From assembly GCA_032821775.1 (NCBI GenBank), contig JAVLRN010000004.1, forward strand, positions 2,604,001 through 2,668,000: a stretch of DNA of 64,000 nucleotides, in the 5' to 3' direction. A program made the position numbers and the translations under genes. The DNA is from Sanguinoderma infundibulare. Lineage: Eukaryota; Basidiomycota; Agaricomycetes; Polyporales; Polyporaceae. This document shows, in pieces, positions 23,155 to 34,052 of the stretch (the first letter of the stretch is position 1; every line of letters starts with the position of its first letter). Below the pieces are notes generated by a model. The model made no database searches. It was not told the origin of the DNA and saw nothing but the letters and a program-made list of their open reading frames with translations.

Positions 23155-24509
23155 TCACAGCGGTTCATGCATGAGGAGAGTATTCTGCCACACACCAGCA
23201 TACCAGGACCAGTGCATGATGATACCAGTACCAGTGTCCCCACAGCAGTACCACACACGAATGTGGTGGAGAGTTGGATGAAGACTAGGTTCCTTGACCT
23301 GGCGCGTGGAACCCGCAGCTCCAACCCATCTGAGAAGGGTGGACTTCTCACAGCTGATGCTACCGGGTATCTTGACGAAGGTGGCGGCTGTGCGAAGTGT
23401 GAATTCCTCTAGATCTGCTAACTTGAACAACTAGTGGTACTAATTAGCGTAGTCATTTCATGCTCGACGCGCCTGGAATTGTCACCTCTGTGCAGTATCA
23501 GTGACCAGGTCAAGTAAAACAGTCGACAAATGAACCGTGTCACGGTCCTGCTTGAGAAGCTTAAGCTTCTGCAATTGGGGCACTGCAAGAATGATCGCTT
23601 GCAGGATGTCGTAGTCGTCAGGAAAGAAGTCAAGGGTCAGGTACACCAATGACTCTGCCGAGAATGACTTGAACGCTTGCGAGATACCGATAACTGATGG
23701 CCGATCCTCAGCAGTAAGTTGCAGCAGATGTTTGCGGGTAGCGTCAGATGCACATCTCATGGGACACTCGATCGTGAGAACGCGGCCAAGGTTCGCACCC
23801 TGCAAGGGGCAAACACGCTCCTGGGCCTCTCTTCCACACAAATCAAGGCATAGCACGGATAGCCTCGGGAGGAGGACGAGGAAGGGAAGAAGATGGCGGT
23901 GGGGGAGGTTCATCTTGAAGAGCCGCAACTTCGGAAGATGAAGGGCGTGGAGCAGATGGGGGGGCGTGTTGGGCAGGAGGAGTAGAATGAGGTCCATGAC
24001 ATTGACTACCATAGACAAGCACTGCCGCAAAGGCACCACAGGCGTTGGTCCCGCCAACTCCACGTAGAGATTAGTTATGGCTGTGGCGACTGTCTCGTCC
24101 GCTTCGGCATTGTCGATGAACCTGTACAGGTACTCGATTGCACTGATGTGCACCACGACCTTCGAACGACGCGCCGTAAGATCAATCACGATGAACACAT
24201 ACCATTCCGCTGATAGGGTGCTCACTGATGCCATGTTGAATGAGATGGATGGGAGATGCAGAATATGCAGGGCGTGCATCTCCAGCCACAGAAAAGGTGT
24301 GGTAGAAGCCTTCAAAGAGACATTGCCCAGGTTACCTGTGCACTGCGATGAGGAAGGATTGCAAGGGGAGACGTAAGGGTCGAAGGCTGTTTGTGAGCCA
24401 TCTGTGGACAAGGTGATAGAGATGAGTGGGGGCGAGTGTGAAGAAAGAATAGCGGGTCAGGTCCAGGTCTGGGGTTCAGCTTGAAAGTAGCTCGAGAGGA
24501 AAGAGTCAT
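23155..24509 (-). CDS. F-box/leucine-rich-like protein, two or more exons
   Basis: The large exon runs from an acceptor-like site at ~24,401 to ~23,485 and is open throughout, about 305 codons. It is Leu-rich with regularly spaced LxxL segments (LHLPKLRLFKMNLP, LLPRLSVLCLDLCG, VPQLQKLKLL). After a GT...TTAG intron (~23,483-23,416) the frame continues with DLEEFTLRTAATFVKIPGS and HPTLHHIRVWY, ending at 23,155. This resembles the C-terminal leucine-rich part of agaricomycete F-box proteins, which serve as substrate adaptors of SCF ubiquitin ligases. No N-terminal F-box was identified. The true start is uncertain: ATG at 24,509 is the nearest candidate. No internal stop was found. Confidence 0.5.
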
Positions 24510-24885
24510 TGTGGAATGAGGAGGGGACAAGGGGAAGACGAGAGTACTGTGACGAGGGCGAGGATGAGAAGACCAGCACCTAGGCAATGTGGCAACGATC
24601 AAGCCAAGAGCGCTTATCTTCGTGCTCCGCATGTCCTTCAAATCGCGCTGGGGAGCGAGTGCCGGAATTGCCCAAACCTACAGCTGGAAGAGTAGCTAAT
24701 GTCATCCGACTTGGGACGTGCCAAATTAGAGCTTTGGATTGGAACCTGTTCTTGGATAATGTCTCACATAGCGAGTGGGGGAATACGCTCTCATACATAT
24801 CTGTCACAAGAGACATCTGGCACAAAATGATGTCCATCTTTATATACACAGGCGCATAGAGAGACTGATGCAGGAATATACACTA

Positions 24886-26187
24886 TCAGAAATCATCCAG
24901 CTCAGGCTCATCCTCATCCTCATCTGCCACAAGGATGGGCATGCCAATGTTCCCATTCATGTACTGCTGGACAAAGTACAGGCACGCCACCTTGAGTGAA
25001 GTGAAATGGACGATTTTCATTGCCAGGTTGGAGCCAGCGGCCTGGAGAGTAATGTGGCTGGCAAGAATTATGAGCTTAGCCGACTATAGAGCGGAGAATA
25101 AATGACTTACGTCTTCAGGTACATGCCAGGACGTTCGCCCCGCACGACGACAAATACAGGATCATTGTGCCGCCTCCTTGTGGTGCTGGCCCTGTCAAGA
25201 ACCCCACGTGTAGCGGAGGAACACCCTGCGCTCACATTCCTGGGCACAGAGCCCATCGCCGCCCCATCCGACAAACTGCCCCCACTAGCAAGGAGCTCAG
25301 TGGTGCATACGTACAACTCGCAATCAACAATACTGTACCTTTCCCCGAAGGACATGTCTTCCATGGCTGAGATGATGGTGCAGGGCATCACAATGGTGTG
25401 GGGCGTGAGAGTGCCAGATGATACCCAGGAGTCGGCATCGATAATGGAGGTGGAGGATGCCGATGACGATGAGCGTGGGACGTGAACATAGCCTTGGTAG
25501 TCACCACCCTGGAAGAGCTGGACGTTGCGCAAGTCCTCCGAGAATACCATGACTTGGATGGGCGGTGCCTGAGTGGCATGCTCGAGCTTGTCAGGAAACT
25601 CGAGCTCCTCGTCCACCTCCCTGTCGTTGCCGACAGATTGGTCATCCCAAGAGTTGCGGGGGGCAAGGCCCGGGGTGCACATGGCATGGTGCGGGGCTGG
25701 CAGCACCCCCCACCTGGCATTGCACCCCGTTGGACCACACTCCCAGGCAGCCTGCACATTCTCTAACCTGATGAAGGCCTTGAACGCTGCACCACTGTAC
25801 CCACAGACCATGGCACTGGCAAGGCCCCTGTGCCAAGCTGTTGAGATCTCAGAGGTGTGACGGTGAAGCTGACATGCACCAGTTGTGGAAAAGCCCAAGG
25901 GCACAGCTGACCCAGACAACATAGAGCCTCCACTTGTTGGAGGGAGTCCTGGGGTCTTCAGGCAGGTCAACGGGGACCACTCTGTTTTGGCTGTCGAGCT
26001 TGGGGGTGAGGCCGAGGGATGCGGCTGTAGAGTCCCAGTCACAGCAAAGGTGTGCAGCGACCATTGATAGGTGGGAGGGGCAGAGAGCCTGAGCGTTGGG
26101 GTGATAGCAAGGCAGATATCTACCAAACAGCGTGCCTGTTGGGGTGGGTCTCATGCTCGGCTCGTGGCTACAGCTGCGCACCTGCAC
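24886..26187 (-). CDS. Viroplasmin/RNase H1 N-terminal-type domain protein
   Basis: An open frame covers 25,111-26,126. A first domain begins with WRLYVVWV and GLFHNW (~25,900) and, one frame over, continues GLASAMVCGYSGAAFKAFIRLE (~25,800). A second begins FVVVRGERPGMYLK (~25,130), is cut by a GTAAGT...CCAG intron (~25,110-25,042), then gives SNLAMKIVHFTSLKVACLYF and an acidic tail, stop at 24,886. These fit the small domain found in viroplasmin and at the N-terminus of RNase H1, which binds RNA-DNA hybrids. Agaricomycetes have expanded such proteins. Two irregularities: a frame change near 25,860 (a short intron or an indel) and a one-base phase offset at the 25.1-kb intron. The start and activity are uncertain. 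Confidence 0.6.
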
Positions 26188-26454
26188 AGGGGCCGCCCAA
26201 AATCGAACAACTCCCCATGTAGCATTTTGTGGTTGTCAAGGAAGAGCTCAGCGACGAGCCATTGATCAATGTCACCGAACCAACCCCTCGCAAGCCTGTC
26301 AAGCAAGAGAAGGTAAAGGCGGAGGCAGCACTGTTCGGAAGTCGGATGCATGGCAGGGCTGCGCAGCCTTCGGTAATCAGATTCTGACTGATTCTTCCTG
26401 GTTTTATGTATTCCTCATCAGAATCCCCGTGCTACTGAGTTGGACATGTTGCTA

Positions 26455-28271
26455 CTATTCTGTTGCTACCATTCTGTTGACTCGAAGACTATGAATTCCT
26501 GACCCATCTCCGTTTATTTGGTGCTTGTGAGGTATGCGACTATGAGGATGATGACCGTAGCCCAAGTAAGCGTTGACCGCCACTGTTGGGGCATTAGACA
26601 CCTGTGCGATGATCACTGCATGCCAGTAACTACGTACCAAAGAGCCTTCCACGTCTTCATCCACCTGCTGTGAAGGCGCACCTTCCTCATGGACGTGATT
26701 GGCAGTGATGGGCTGGTGTGTCCCTGCCTCAATGTTAGCGACATGTAGTGACTAAAGAAACAAACAGTGCGATACCTAATTTCTCGGTCTTCCATATGAT
26801 GCAGTATGACAACGTGTTCTCATTCATGACACCAGTCGCTATGTAAAACTCGTACGAAGCTGCGTCATCTCCGGGCGAGTAGTGACCCTGAACCAAACCA
26901 CATCAGCATTCTACTTTGAGGAGCGTAAGTAACAGTCGACAAACTGCGAGAGCTAAGACCTTGGCATACTCTGCGGCGAAGATGAGACATCACGGTGGAG
27001 CATGATTAGAGAGGCGGACGTACTCGGGATCAGCAAGCTGTGCATCTTTCCCATCCCGTGCATGTCTCAGACATCTACCTTTCCGACCGTGCTCCTGCCG
27101 ACAAGCGCATTACCATTGTGAATGAAGAGGACAGGCGTAGGGTATGGCTTCCCAGCATCATGCTCAAAGGACTGGTACACCACCTCCGTCCCCATGTCAT
27201 AGACATTGAATCCTTTCACCAGGTTTGAAACTGCGATGTATGCACCATCATTGGACAGGCTGGTACTAGCACTAATTGCCTGACGTTAGCCCACGACAAG
27301 TTGCGACCAGAAGTACATACATCTGGCACTGCAGGGGAATCGTTTGGACCCTGCCCCACGACTTCGTTTCGAAAAGGCTGAGCGGGTGGTAAGGCTAGTG
27401 AAGATCGCGAAACTGCACTGAAGAACGTACTGTATTCCGTGGTACATGTACGAGACCATGAGCATCGATCGACTGGTTGCAGATACTGGTGTCCAGTGAA
27501 TGCTGGTCACTAAGACCTCATGGTGCTGGTTATGCGAGCTGGAGGGGGGTTCGGGAAAGTCATGCGCACGGTAGAAGCGGCGAGCTATGCGCCGAGTCGC
27601 TCTGCTTAAGAACTGGGAGAAAACGAGGAATGAAGAGGTGGTGTACACATAGAGTTCCATTTCCAAACAGTAAGTTCGCGATGGGCGCCGGTCGCCACGC
27701 GGTCCTCAGAGATAGCAAGACATTCCACTGGATATTTGTGGGCCCAGAAACCATTCACTTTGAGGGCATGCTAAACTCTGCGCATTAGTTTGTGAGGTCT
27801 TCCACATTGACAGCTCACCTACCACTGTCACCATGAGAACAGTGACGTTCCCATCCTGCGAACCACACAGCAATGCATCTTCCCGAAGGGGCATCCACAT
27901 GAGGGACAGAACAGCGGTTTGTTGGAAGAATGAATATAGGAGCTTTCCATCTTCAATGTGCCAAATGCAAACTTTCCCATCTAATCCGCCGGTTGCAAGG
28001 AATTTGCCTTGCATGCTGAAGGCAACCGTGGTTATTCCTCTAGCATGACCGTTCGAAAGATGACAAAACTCCTTGTATCACTTGGCCATTTCAGACTGTG
28101 AAGAATGAAGAGGATTTTGGAAACAAAGAGCTGCTTGCGACTCGCAAGTGGCACACAACTTCGTCAATGTGGGCTTCGGCGCTCGTGATTGACTTTCCCT
28201 TTCTGGAGCCAATGCATCTCAAACATCGTCACAGGGAGGATTGAATATCAAACGGGACAATCGCTGTGGCA
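26455..28271 (-). pseudogene. WD40-repeat protein gene with several in-frame TGA codons
   Basis: Candidate start ATG at 28,271. A low-complexity N-terminus is followed by GHARGITTVAFS, FLATGGLDGKVCIW and LCGSQDGNVTV (28,050-27,830), each a WD40 blade signature. A later exon gives SLSNDGAYIAVSNLVKGFNVYD and ALVGRSTVGKVDV (27,270-27,060), then a hydrophobic end (26,455-26,664). From memory this matches an agaricomycete WD40 family with a C-terminal membrane helix. TGA codons occur within otherwise continuous frames near 28,220, 28,080 and 27,060. The last stands where a blade Trp is expected, consistent with TGG-to-TGA. Introns with GT-AG borders separate the blocks. Confidence 0.6.
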
Positions 28272-28538
28272 TAATGAGTGGAAGGGTTAACAATCAAGGT
28301 CCCAAGGAGTGTAATGTCACAACAAGAAGACATTTATTGAAGCCAATGAGGAACGGGCACGGCGTATTCGAAGGGATAATGATTGATCATCCCAACCGAG
28401 GTTCCTGAAGGTCGGGATTCACTGCTGGTACTCCAATCGACACTGCTGAAGGCGACCATACATGAAAGCTTTTGCATGCTAACATATAAACTGGGCTGCT
28501 GCCGACGATGCCCACCACAGAACCTACACTCAAACTTT

Positions 28539-28618
28539 CACTCGTATCTCGAACCCACACTTGTATCTCGAATCCGCACTTGTATCTTGAACCTGCACTT
28601 GTATCTCGAACCCGCACC
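28539..28618. repeat. 18-bp tandem repeat, four units
   Basis: The unit is close to CACTTGTATCTCGAACCCG with one or two changes per copy. It lies just upstream of the ATG at 28,640 and may sit in the promoter or 5' untranslated region of that gene. Confidence 0.85.
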
Positions 28619-30137
28619 CAACTATCAACAGAGCCGACCATGTTCCCTTCAGATTTCACCTCCACCCCCGACCACGTCTCACCTCCCAAATTCAAATGTA
28701 TTGTAGGCGCCATGCCTGGTCAGCTGGACCAAAGCCAGCAAGAACGTGTCCTCCACGGACCTGAGTGGAGTCTTCGGTTTGCCATTCTCGACCCTCCCCC
28801 TGGAGGCTTCATTGCTGGGCAATGCACAGAAGCCGACAGGAGGTGCCATGTTGCTATCGACATTCCCCCAGGGGGTGCTGGCACCTTCCACTGTAGACTT
28901 GTCCCCGACATGCACCTCATGCCTGGGATGGAGGACGAGGGAACCTACTGGCCGAGAATGGTCAAAATCTGCAGGTAAGTGACCATCAGTATGGCACTGA
29001 TAATATGTATCGCTAACCGGTCCACACTAAAAGTGAGTTCATGGTATGCTCCCAAGAACAGTGGTATATTTACAAGCTGGATACCGCATATGACTGCTAC
29101 ATCCACCCAGCCCCCATGCCCCCCACCATCACCCAATGAGAACCAGACCCCCGCAACGGCAATGGCAAATGACCCTTCTCTGATATGTCTGGAGAGTTCG
29201 AAAGCCTGAACAAACAGTTCTGCACCGTTTTGTTATTCTGCCCAGGTGGTGCGGTCTCGAATGATGGCTCCGGACCTGGATCCCAGCCTGTCCCTCAGAC
29301 ATCTAGCGCTCCTGAAATTATCATGGGCGACGATTCGGTCAGTTCATCTGATGGTCCACAGCCTCAGTCTGCTGATTATGACATGTGGCCCGACATGTCT
29401 GAATCAACGGGCAATGAAGCGTCTCATCCAACTGCTTCCCCTGCCCCGAATGCCCTCTGCGGGGCTGAGAAAATGCTTACTGCTGATCCCGCTCCTGGCA
29501 GCGATAATCTGCCTGAACATCCCACGTTCTCCACTGCTAGCGTGCTGAACGTGACGCCTCACATTCTGACTGTGGGCAGTGATATTCCTGACACTCCGCT
29601 TCCAGCTGCCGACATCAACACTTCAGACAGGCCTCCTCTGCACTCCCGGAATGCTGATGCGCAAGGGGATGCAGTCGACCAGAATGAAGGCACCTCTGGC
29701 CAGGCTCGCGCTGACGATGAGCCTGAAGCCGGGGTCATGGGAATAAACGTGGATGGTCCTCTGGAATGTCGCGCGAAATGAAACAGTACGTAATGATTTA
29801 AACTCACCAATCGGATATGCACTCAACCAATGCGATTACAGGCAACGAGGTTGATGGCCAACTGGGTCCCGAGACAGGGCATTTGCCAAAGCGTGCTCGG
29901 ACGGGCCACGAAGAGCCACAGATGTACCATGATGCTCGACGGGCGGCAGAGCGCACATCGAAAAGGAGATCAGCTAGAATGGCTAACAAGCAGATGCGGG
30001 AGGAAGAGGAACCACAGAGATGTGAGCAGAGACTCTGGGAGTATATTTTCACAAGCGGAGACAGCGTGCCATCAGCCACGACACAGCCTCAGCCCACCGC
30101 ATCATCCAGTGGATCAACACAAAGTGCACCGATGCTG

Positions 30138-30217
30138 ACTGCACCAACACCGACTGCGCCAACACCGACCACACCAACACCAACCGCACCAACACCAACC
30201 GCACCAACACCAACTGC
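30138..30217. repeat. 15-bp tandem repeat encoding (APTPT)n
   Basis: About five units of 'gcaccaacaccgact' with A/G and C/T variation, keeping the reading frame of the host gene. It forms a Pro/Thr linker before the coiled coil. Confidence 0.85.
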
Positions 30218-30365
30218 GGACTCGTCGACTTTGCGCGGTCCTTCTCAAAGTGCACCCATGTCAAGCACGGCGGATTCGTCCGAGGCTGAGCATATGGCTG
30301 CCATTGAGGAGTCCCGCCGGAAGATCGCTGACCTAGAGAGAGACCGTCCATTGTGGGAGGAGGAA

Positions 30366-30781
30366 TAAGGCTGAGCATAGGTCCAGGTTATGTCACAGGT
30401 AACCTAGACCTGACCTGCAGAATTGCCTATAGGTTAATAACTTGTAGGTTCAGATACCTACATCATGAATTAGCTGTAAATCTGAATCAGCCATTTTATA
30501 AGATATCACAGGTTAGATTTTAGATCACCTGCAAAGTGACCTGTATTTTTGTTTATCTATAAATATTAATAGGCTTTTTAACATCTTTTTTCACTATTTC
30601 TAGTCTGTTTGAAACAATTTGGTAAAATCAATAATGTTACCTATGATTTATAGGTCTTTGATTTGTAAGTTTAGATTAAAAATTGATTTGATTCATACAG
30701 TTCCCAATCAAAGTCTCAAAAGCTGACAAACTCACAGGTTCAGATCTGAATCAACTATAGGTTAACCTATGCTCAGCCTTA
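30366..30781. mobile_element. MITE, subfamily I, copy 1 (416 bp)
   Basis: Perfect 17-bp terminal inverted repeats TAAGGCTGAGCATAGGT. It is flanked by the exact 8-bp duplication AGGAGGAA (30,358-30,365 and 30,782-30,789). Copies at 41,225 and 46,639 are about 95% and 90% similar by eye. Subterminal CAGGT/ACCTG motifs are frequent. There is no coding capacity. Eight-base duplications and subterminal repeats fit a non-autonomous hAT element. Confidence 0.92.
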
Positions 30782-31559
30782 AGGAGGAAGCTAGGAAGAG
30801 AGCCGCAGAAGAGGCCACAGCGGTGAGGGTCGCAGAAGAGAAAGCAGCACACTGGAGGGTCGTGGAGGAGGCCCGCCATCGGGAAGCTGGCCAAGCTGAA
30901 GTCCAGGTGGCACCACCTGACAGCGAGAGGAGGGCGAGAGACTTGAAGGGCCTGGAGAGATGCCTGTGAAGGTGCTTGCACCAACATTATTGCTGGCAGC
31001 CATGATCGGTGGACTCCGCAATTCAACACTATGCGATGGCAGGCCAGAAGTTTGACCAGGCTGGGTTTAGCCCGCAGAACCCTGCCATCTTCGAAGCCAT
31101 TCCGTGGCCAATGCTGCTCTGTCCGTGGCTGGTAGAAACAGACAGCATCACCTGGCTGATGGTGGAAGAGTTCTTCAAGACCGCGCGTGAGAAGTTGACC
31201 ATAGACACATACAAGGAGCTCATAGACAGAAGCCACAAGAGGTTCCATCCTGACAGGTGGGGGTCACGCAAACTGTTGAAGAGCATCGGACATAAGGTCT
31301 TCGTGGATCAGGTGGAGGCAGTTGGGATCGTAGTATTGCAGGCCATCACACCCATTTGGAACAGGTCGAGGAGGATGTAATGTGCATCGGTGACTGTAGT
31401 ATCTATATTTCTGCATTGCGGGGTAGCCTCGGGGTGTGATTTACATGCGAACCGAGTGAAGTTGAGGTGGCCACACAAAATGGTGTGCAATCGCATGTAG
31501 ATGTTTGCGTAACTTTGTTGCACTCCGGCGGCAGCTCCGGGCACAGCGCGAGGTTCTGC

Positions 31560-31900
31560 TCCTACAACGATGATGACGCCAGCAGGAAGGGCAAGGGGAA
31601 GAGGATGTGTTTTGTGGCATCGTGCCAGGAGCTGAAGCGTGCACCGTTGAGAATGATGTTGCCCACAGCGGCCTCAACGGCGATCACATTAAACTCGAAC
31701 TGCTTGAGCGGGGCCGACATTCGCAGAACCAAAGAGCCTAAGCCTGACGAGGTGAGTCCACACTTGGTGGACAACCCTCCGAGCTCGACGCCCTAGACAA
31801 GCTCGCCGAGATCCGCAGCAGCGACCTTGCGCACAAGGTCCTCCATCGCGGCAGCGCTAACACAGAGGCGGAGGAACGTGAGGTGGACGTCATATTCTTG
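31560..31900 (-). pseudogene. Degenerate exon, possibly F-box/leucine-rich type
   Basis: A minus-strand frame gives DVHLTFLRLCVSAAAMEDLV (~31,880) and, past a TAG near 31,794 (possibly from CAG), LRMSAPLKQFEFNVI and AVEAAVGNIIL (31,720-31,650). The helical, Leu-rich look recalls F-box protein ends, but no motif settles it. It could be noise. Confidence 0.3.
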
Positions 31901-32293
31901 AGGACCTTAACACGTGGCTCTGTGCAGAGGTGGATATTATGCTCGCAGATCAGTGCGATCGCCTCCTTTCACAGGAGCTCCCTGGCGATCATCTCAGACC
32001 TTCAAACTCTGCAGCCCTCCGTTTCTCTCCTTCCATGCTCTGCTTATCTTCTTCGCCATCGCCCCCGCCTCCATCCTCCCTGCTGGACAAGTATCGGTGT
32101 CCCGGTCCTAGTAGCAGCTCATTGCAGATCATTGATCTAACATTGGATGATTGATAGTGTTATATTTGTTGTAGTATGTTCGACATCAGTATTCATACTC
32201 TACCTTCGTCCGAGACGAGGAAGGAAATGAGCTTCGTGACATCCTCGGGCTCCGTACATCTTGATTGCCACCGTTCGTCTCTCTCTCTTCAAG

Positions 32294-32641
32294 GCACTTC
32301 AACAAGAAGGTCATCAAGCAGCTGGACGACGAGCGATGTACATACTTCCTTGTATCTCCACTTCATGCGCCAATCCTAATAAATATGACAATGCCTTCCA
32401 CGTAGTCATCGTAAAGGCTTCATCCAGTCCTCGTTACATCATCTCATACCGCCCCACCCTGCCCATTGTGAAGCTCAAGATGGGCACACATGTCAGCCTC
32501 AACATGACCACCCTTGCGATCATGCACATCCTCCCACGAGAAGTCAATCTGCTAGTGTACAAGATGAGTCTGGAGGACCCTGGAGGAGCGAGCTTTGCAG
32601 GTATTGGTGGTCTTAGTGAGCACATCTGCAAGCTGCATGAG
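32294..32641 (+). pseudogene. RPT4 (26S proteasome ATPase subunit) exons, fragment 1
   Basis: Exon 32,294-32,337 encodes [10 protein letters not shown]. Intron 32,338-32,405 (GTACAT...GTAG) keeps frame into [19 protein letters not shown], then [38 protein letters not shown] and CKLHE, ending at a GTGCATTG donor. This follows the order of eukaryotic Rpt4 (PSMC6) between its N-terminal coil and the start of the AAA domain. Several conserved residues are altered. The fragment stops at the exon border and is followed by ribosomal protein S4 sequence, so it cannot make a working ATPase. Confidence 0.85.
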
Positions 32642-32660
32642 GTGCATTGTCCTTACCAAA

Positions 32661-33331
32661 CCTCTCTTGAAGCATCTTGCCACGCCATCCTCATGGATGC
32701 TCGACAAGCTCAGTGGCACATGTGTGTGTTGTTGCGGTCTCGGCGAACAGACTTGCTAAACAGAACGATAATCTTGTTTAGGCCCCCCACCCTTTGCCTG
32801 GCCCCCACAAGCTCCGTGAATCCATCTCCATTACCATCTTCCTCCACAACTGCCTGAAGTATACCTTGACAGGCAAGGAGGTCACCTCAATCATCATGCA
32901 GCGCCTGATCAAGGTTGACGGCAAGGTCAGGACCGACCCTATCTACCCCACGGGTTTCATGGATATGTTTTTCAGCCTTTTGGTGGAGTTACGCGAATGA
33001 GGTATGAACTTTCTGCATTCAGATGTCATCTCTATCAAGAAGTCGGGCGATCACTTCCATCTCCTTTATGACATCAAGGGCCGCTTCACCATCCACCGCT
33101 TCACCCCCAAGGAGGCTACTTACAAGCTCCTCAAGGTCCGCAAGGTGGCGATTGGCAACAAGGGTGTTTCCCACATCGTTACCCATGATGGCTGCACCAT
33201 ACAGTACCCCGATCTCTCGATCAAAGTCAATGACACCGTTTGCTTTGACCTTGAGAATGGCAAGATCACCAACTTTGTCAAGTTTGATACTGACAACCTT
33301 GTCTTCATCACCAGCGGTCGTAACAGGGGTC
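32661..33331 (+). pseudogene. RPS4 (40S ribosomal protein S4) gene fragment with introns
   Basis: Exons read [16 protein letters not shown] (~32,672-32,720), then [30 protein letters not shown] and TGFMD (32,782-32,960), then [40 protein letters not shown] and GRN (33,025-33,331). This is the order of cytosolic S4e. Intron positions are kept, so the copy came from genomic DNA, not mRNA. The donor after GFMD reads ATATGT where GTATGT is expected, so splicing would fail. The C-terminal third is absent. It is embedded between RPT4 pieces. Confidence 0.88.
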
Positions 33332-33361
33332 CTTGCTTCAACAAATCACACACCTCTTTCC

Positions 33362-33486
33362 CTGACACCACGGCGCGCAGGTCATGGAGCTGCCTCTCCT
33401 CAACCCTGAGCTCTTCCTCCGCGTTGGCATCAAGCCGCTGAAAGGCGTGCTACTCTACAGGCCCCTGGGTATGGGCAAGACGCTCT
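33362..33486 (+). pseudogene. RPT4 fragment 2 (Walker A region, altered)
   Basis: After an acceptor CAG at 33,361 the frame reads [19 protein letters not shown] then [15 protein letters not shown]. The Walker A motif GPPGTGKT has become RPLGMGKT, which should abolish ATP binding. The piece breaks at ~33,486 and an earlier part of RPT4 follows. Confidence 0.85.
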
Positions 33487-33656
33487 CCGCGAGCTGCATA
33501 AGGTGCATTGTCCTTCCTTTCCCCTGCGCTTCCATCCATTTGACAAATATCCATACATCTCCTGGTGCTCAGGTCATCGAGCTGCCTCTCCTCAACCCCA
33601 AGCTTTTCCTCCTTGTTGGCATCAAGCCAACGAAAGGCGTGCTACTCTACGGGCCG
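33487..33656 (+). pseudogene. RPT4 fragment 3 (partial duplicate of fragment 2)
   Basis: RELHK, a GTGCATTG...CTCAG intron (33,503-33,570), then [19 protein letters not shown] and KGVLLYGP. This is the same exon-intron-exon segment that follows fragment 1, so it is an independent copy placed in tandem. It ends abruptly at ~33,656 against epimerase sequence on the opposite strand. Confidence 0.85.
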
Positions 33657-34052
33657 CTCCACCACTCATTCTCACCTGCGACAGCAAAGAGGAATGCCTC
33701 TGTGCCTGAGTCCTCCCATACGTAGCTCCGCAGGTCATTCTTGCACCGCTCTGGCTCATCACAGTTAGCATCCTCCAGGTGGGGGATCGACCAGCTCAGA
33801 TGCAGGCTCGCGACACGCATGCGGCAAACGATCACATCCGCTTGAAGCTCACAGATGCTGTTCACATCAGCCAAGGATGTGAGGAGGAGGAGGACATTTG
33901 GTGACGTACACCTTGGACAAACCGTACGGCTCGTCCGCCCGGGTGGGGTGTTCCTCGTCGAGCGGGAAGTACTCAAAGTCCATGCGGTCCACCCAGACAA
34001 GAGGGATGATGTTCACCGAGAATGCTTGCATAACGCGGTTGATCCCGAGCTA
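33657..34052 (-). pseudogene. NAD-dependent epimerase/dehydratase fragment
   Basis: On the minus strand: VMQAFSVNIIPLVW, FDY-like DFEYFPLDEEHPTRADEPYG, LSKV (the Y-x-x-x-K signature is YGLSK). A 53-bp intron GTACGT...ACAG is followed in frame by ICELQADVI, RVASLHLSWSIP and [11 protein letters not shown]. This matches the middle of a short-chain epimerase family common in mushrooms (sugar-nucleotide or similar substrates). The nucleotide-binding N-terminus and the C-terminus are missing. Confidence 0.75.

Larger units (their letters stand above)
28640..31380 (+). pseudogene. Coiled-coil and helical-domain gene split by a MITE
   Basis: ATG at 28,640. Exon 1 ends at 28,974. The intron 28,975-29,033 (GTAAGT...AAG) keeps frame into FMVCSQEQWYIYKLD. 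A second intron at 29,786-29,841 also keeps frame. Exon 3 encodes a basic region, an APTPT-repeat linker (30,138-30,217) and a Glu/Arg/Ala coiled coil interrupted at 30,366 by a 416-bp MITE. Without the MITE the frame reads straight on. The C-terminal part (31,009-31,380) has IFEAIPWPML, a helix and HKRFHPDRWGSR. The HPD triplet recalls J-like helical domains, and similar mushroom proteins carry it after a coiled coil. TGA codons in frame: 29,137, 29,170, 29,779 and 30,967. Function unknown. Confidence 0.55.

Noticed and set aside
23482..24640. Overlapping plus-strand frames (for example 23,669-23,941) as genes
   Set aside because: They are antisense shadows of the long Leu-rich minus-strand exon and have no motifs.
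28539..28618. CRISPR-like array
   Set aside because: Four 18-bp units directly abutting, with no spacers. A simple tandem repeat in a eukaryotic promoter region.
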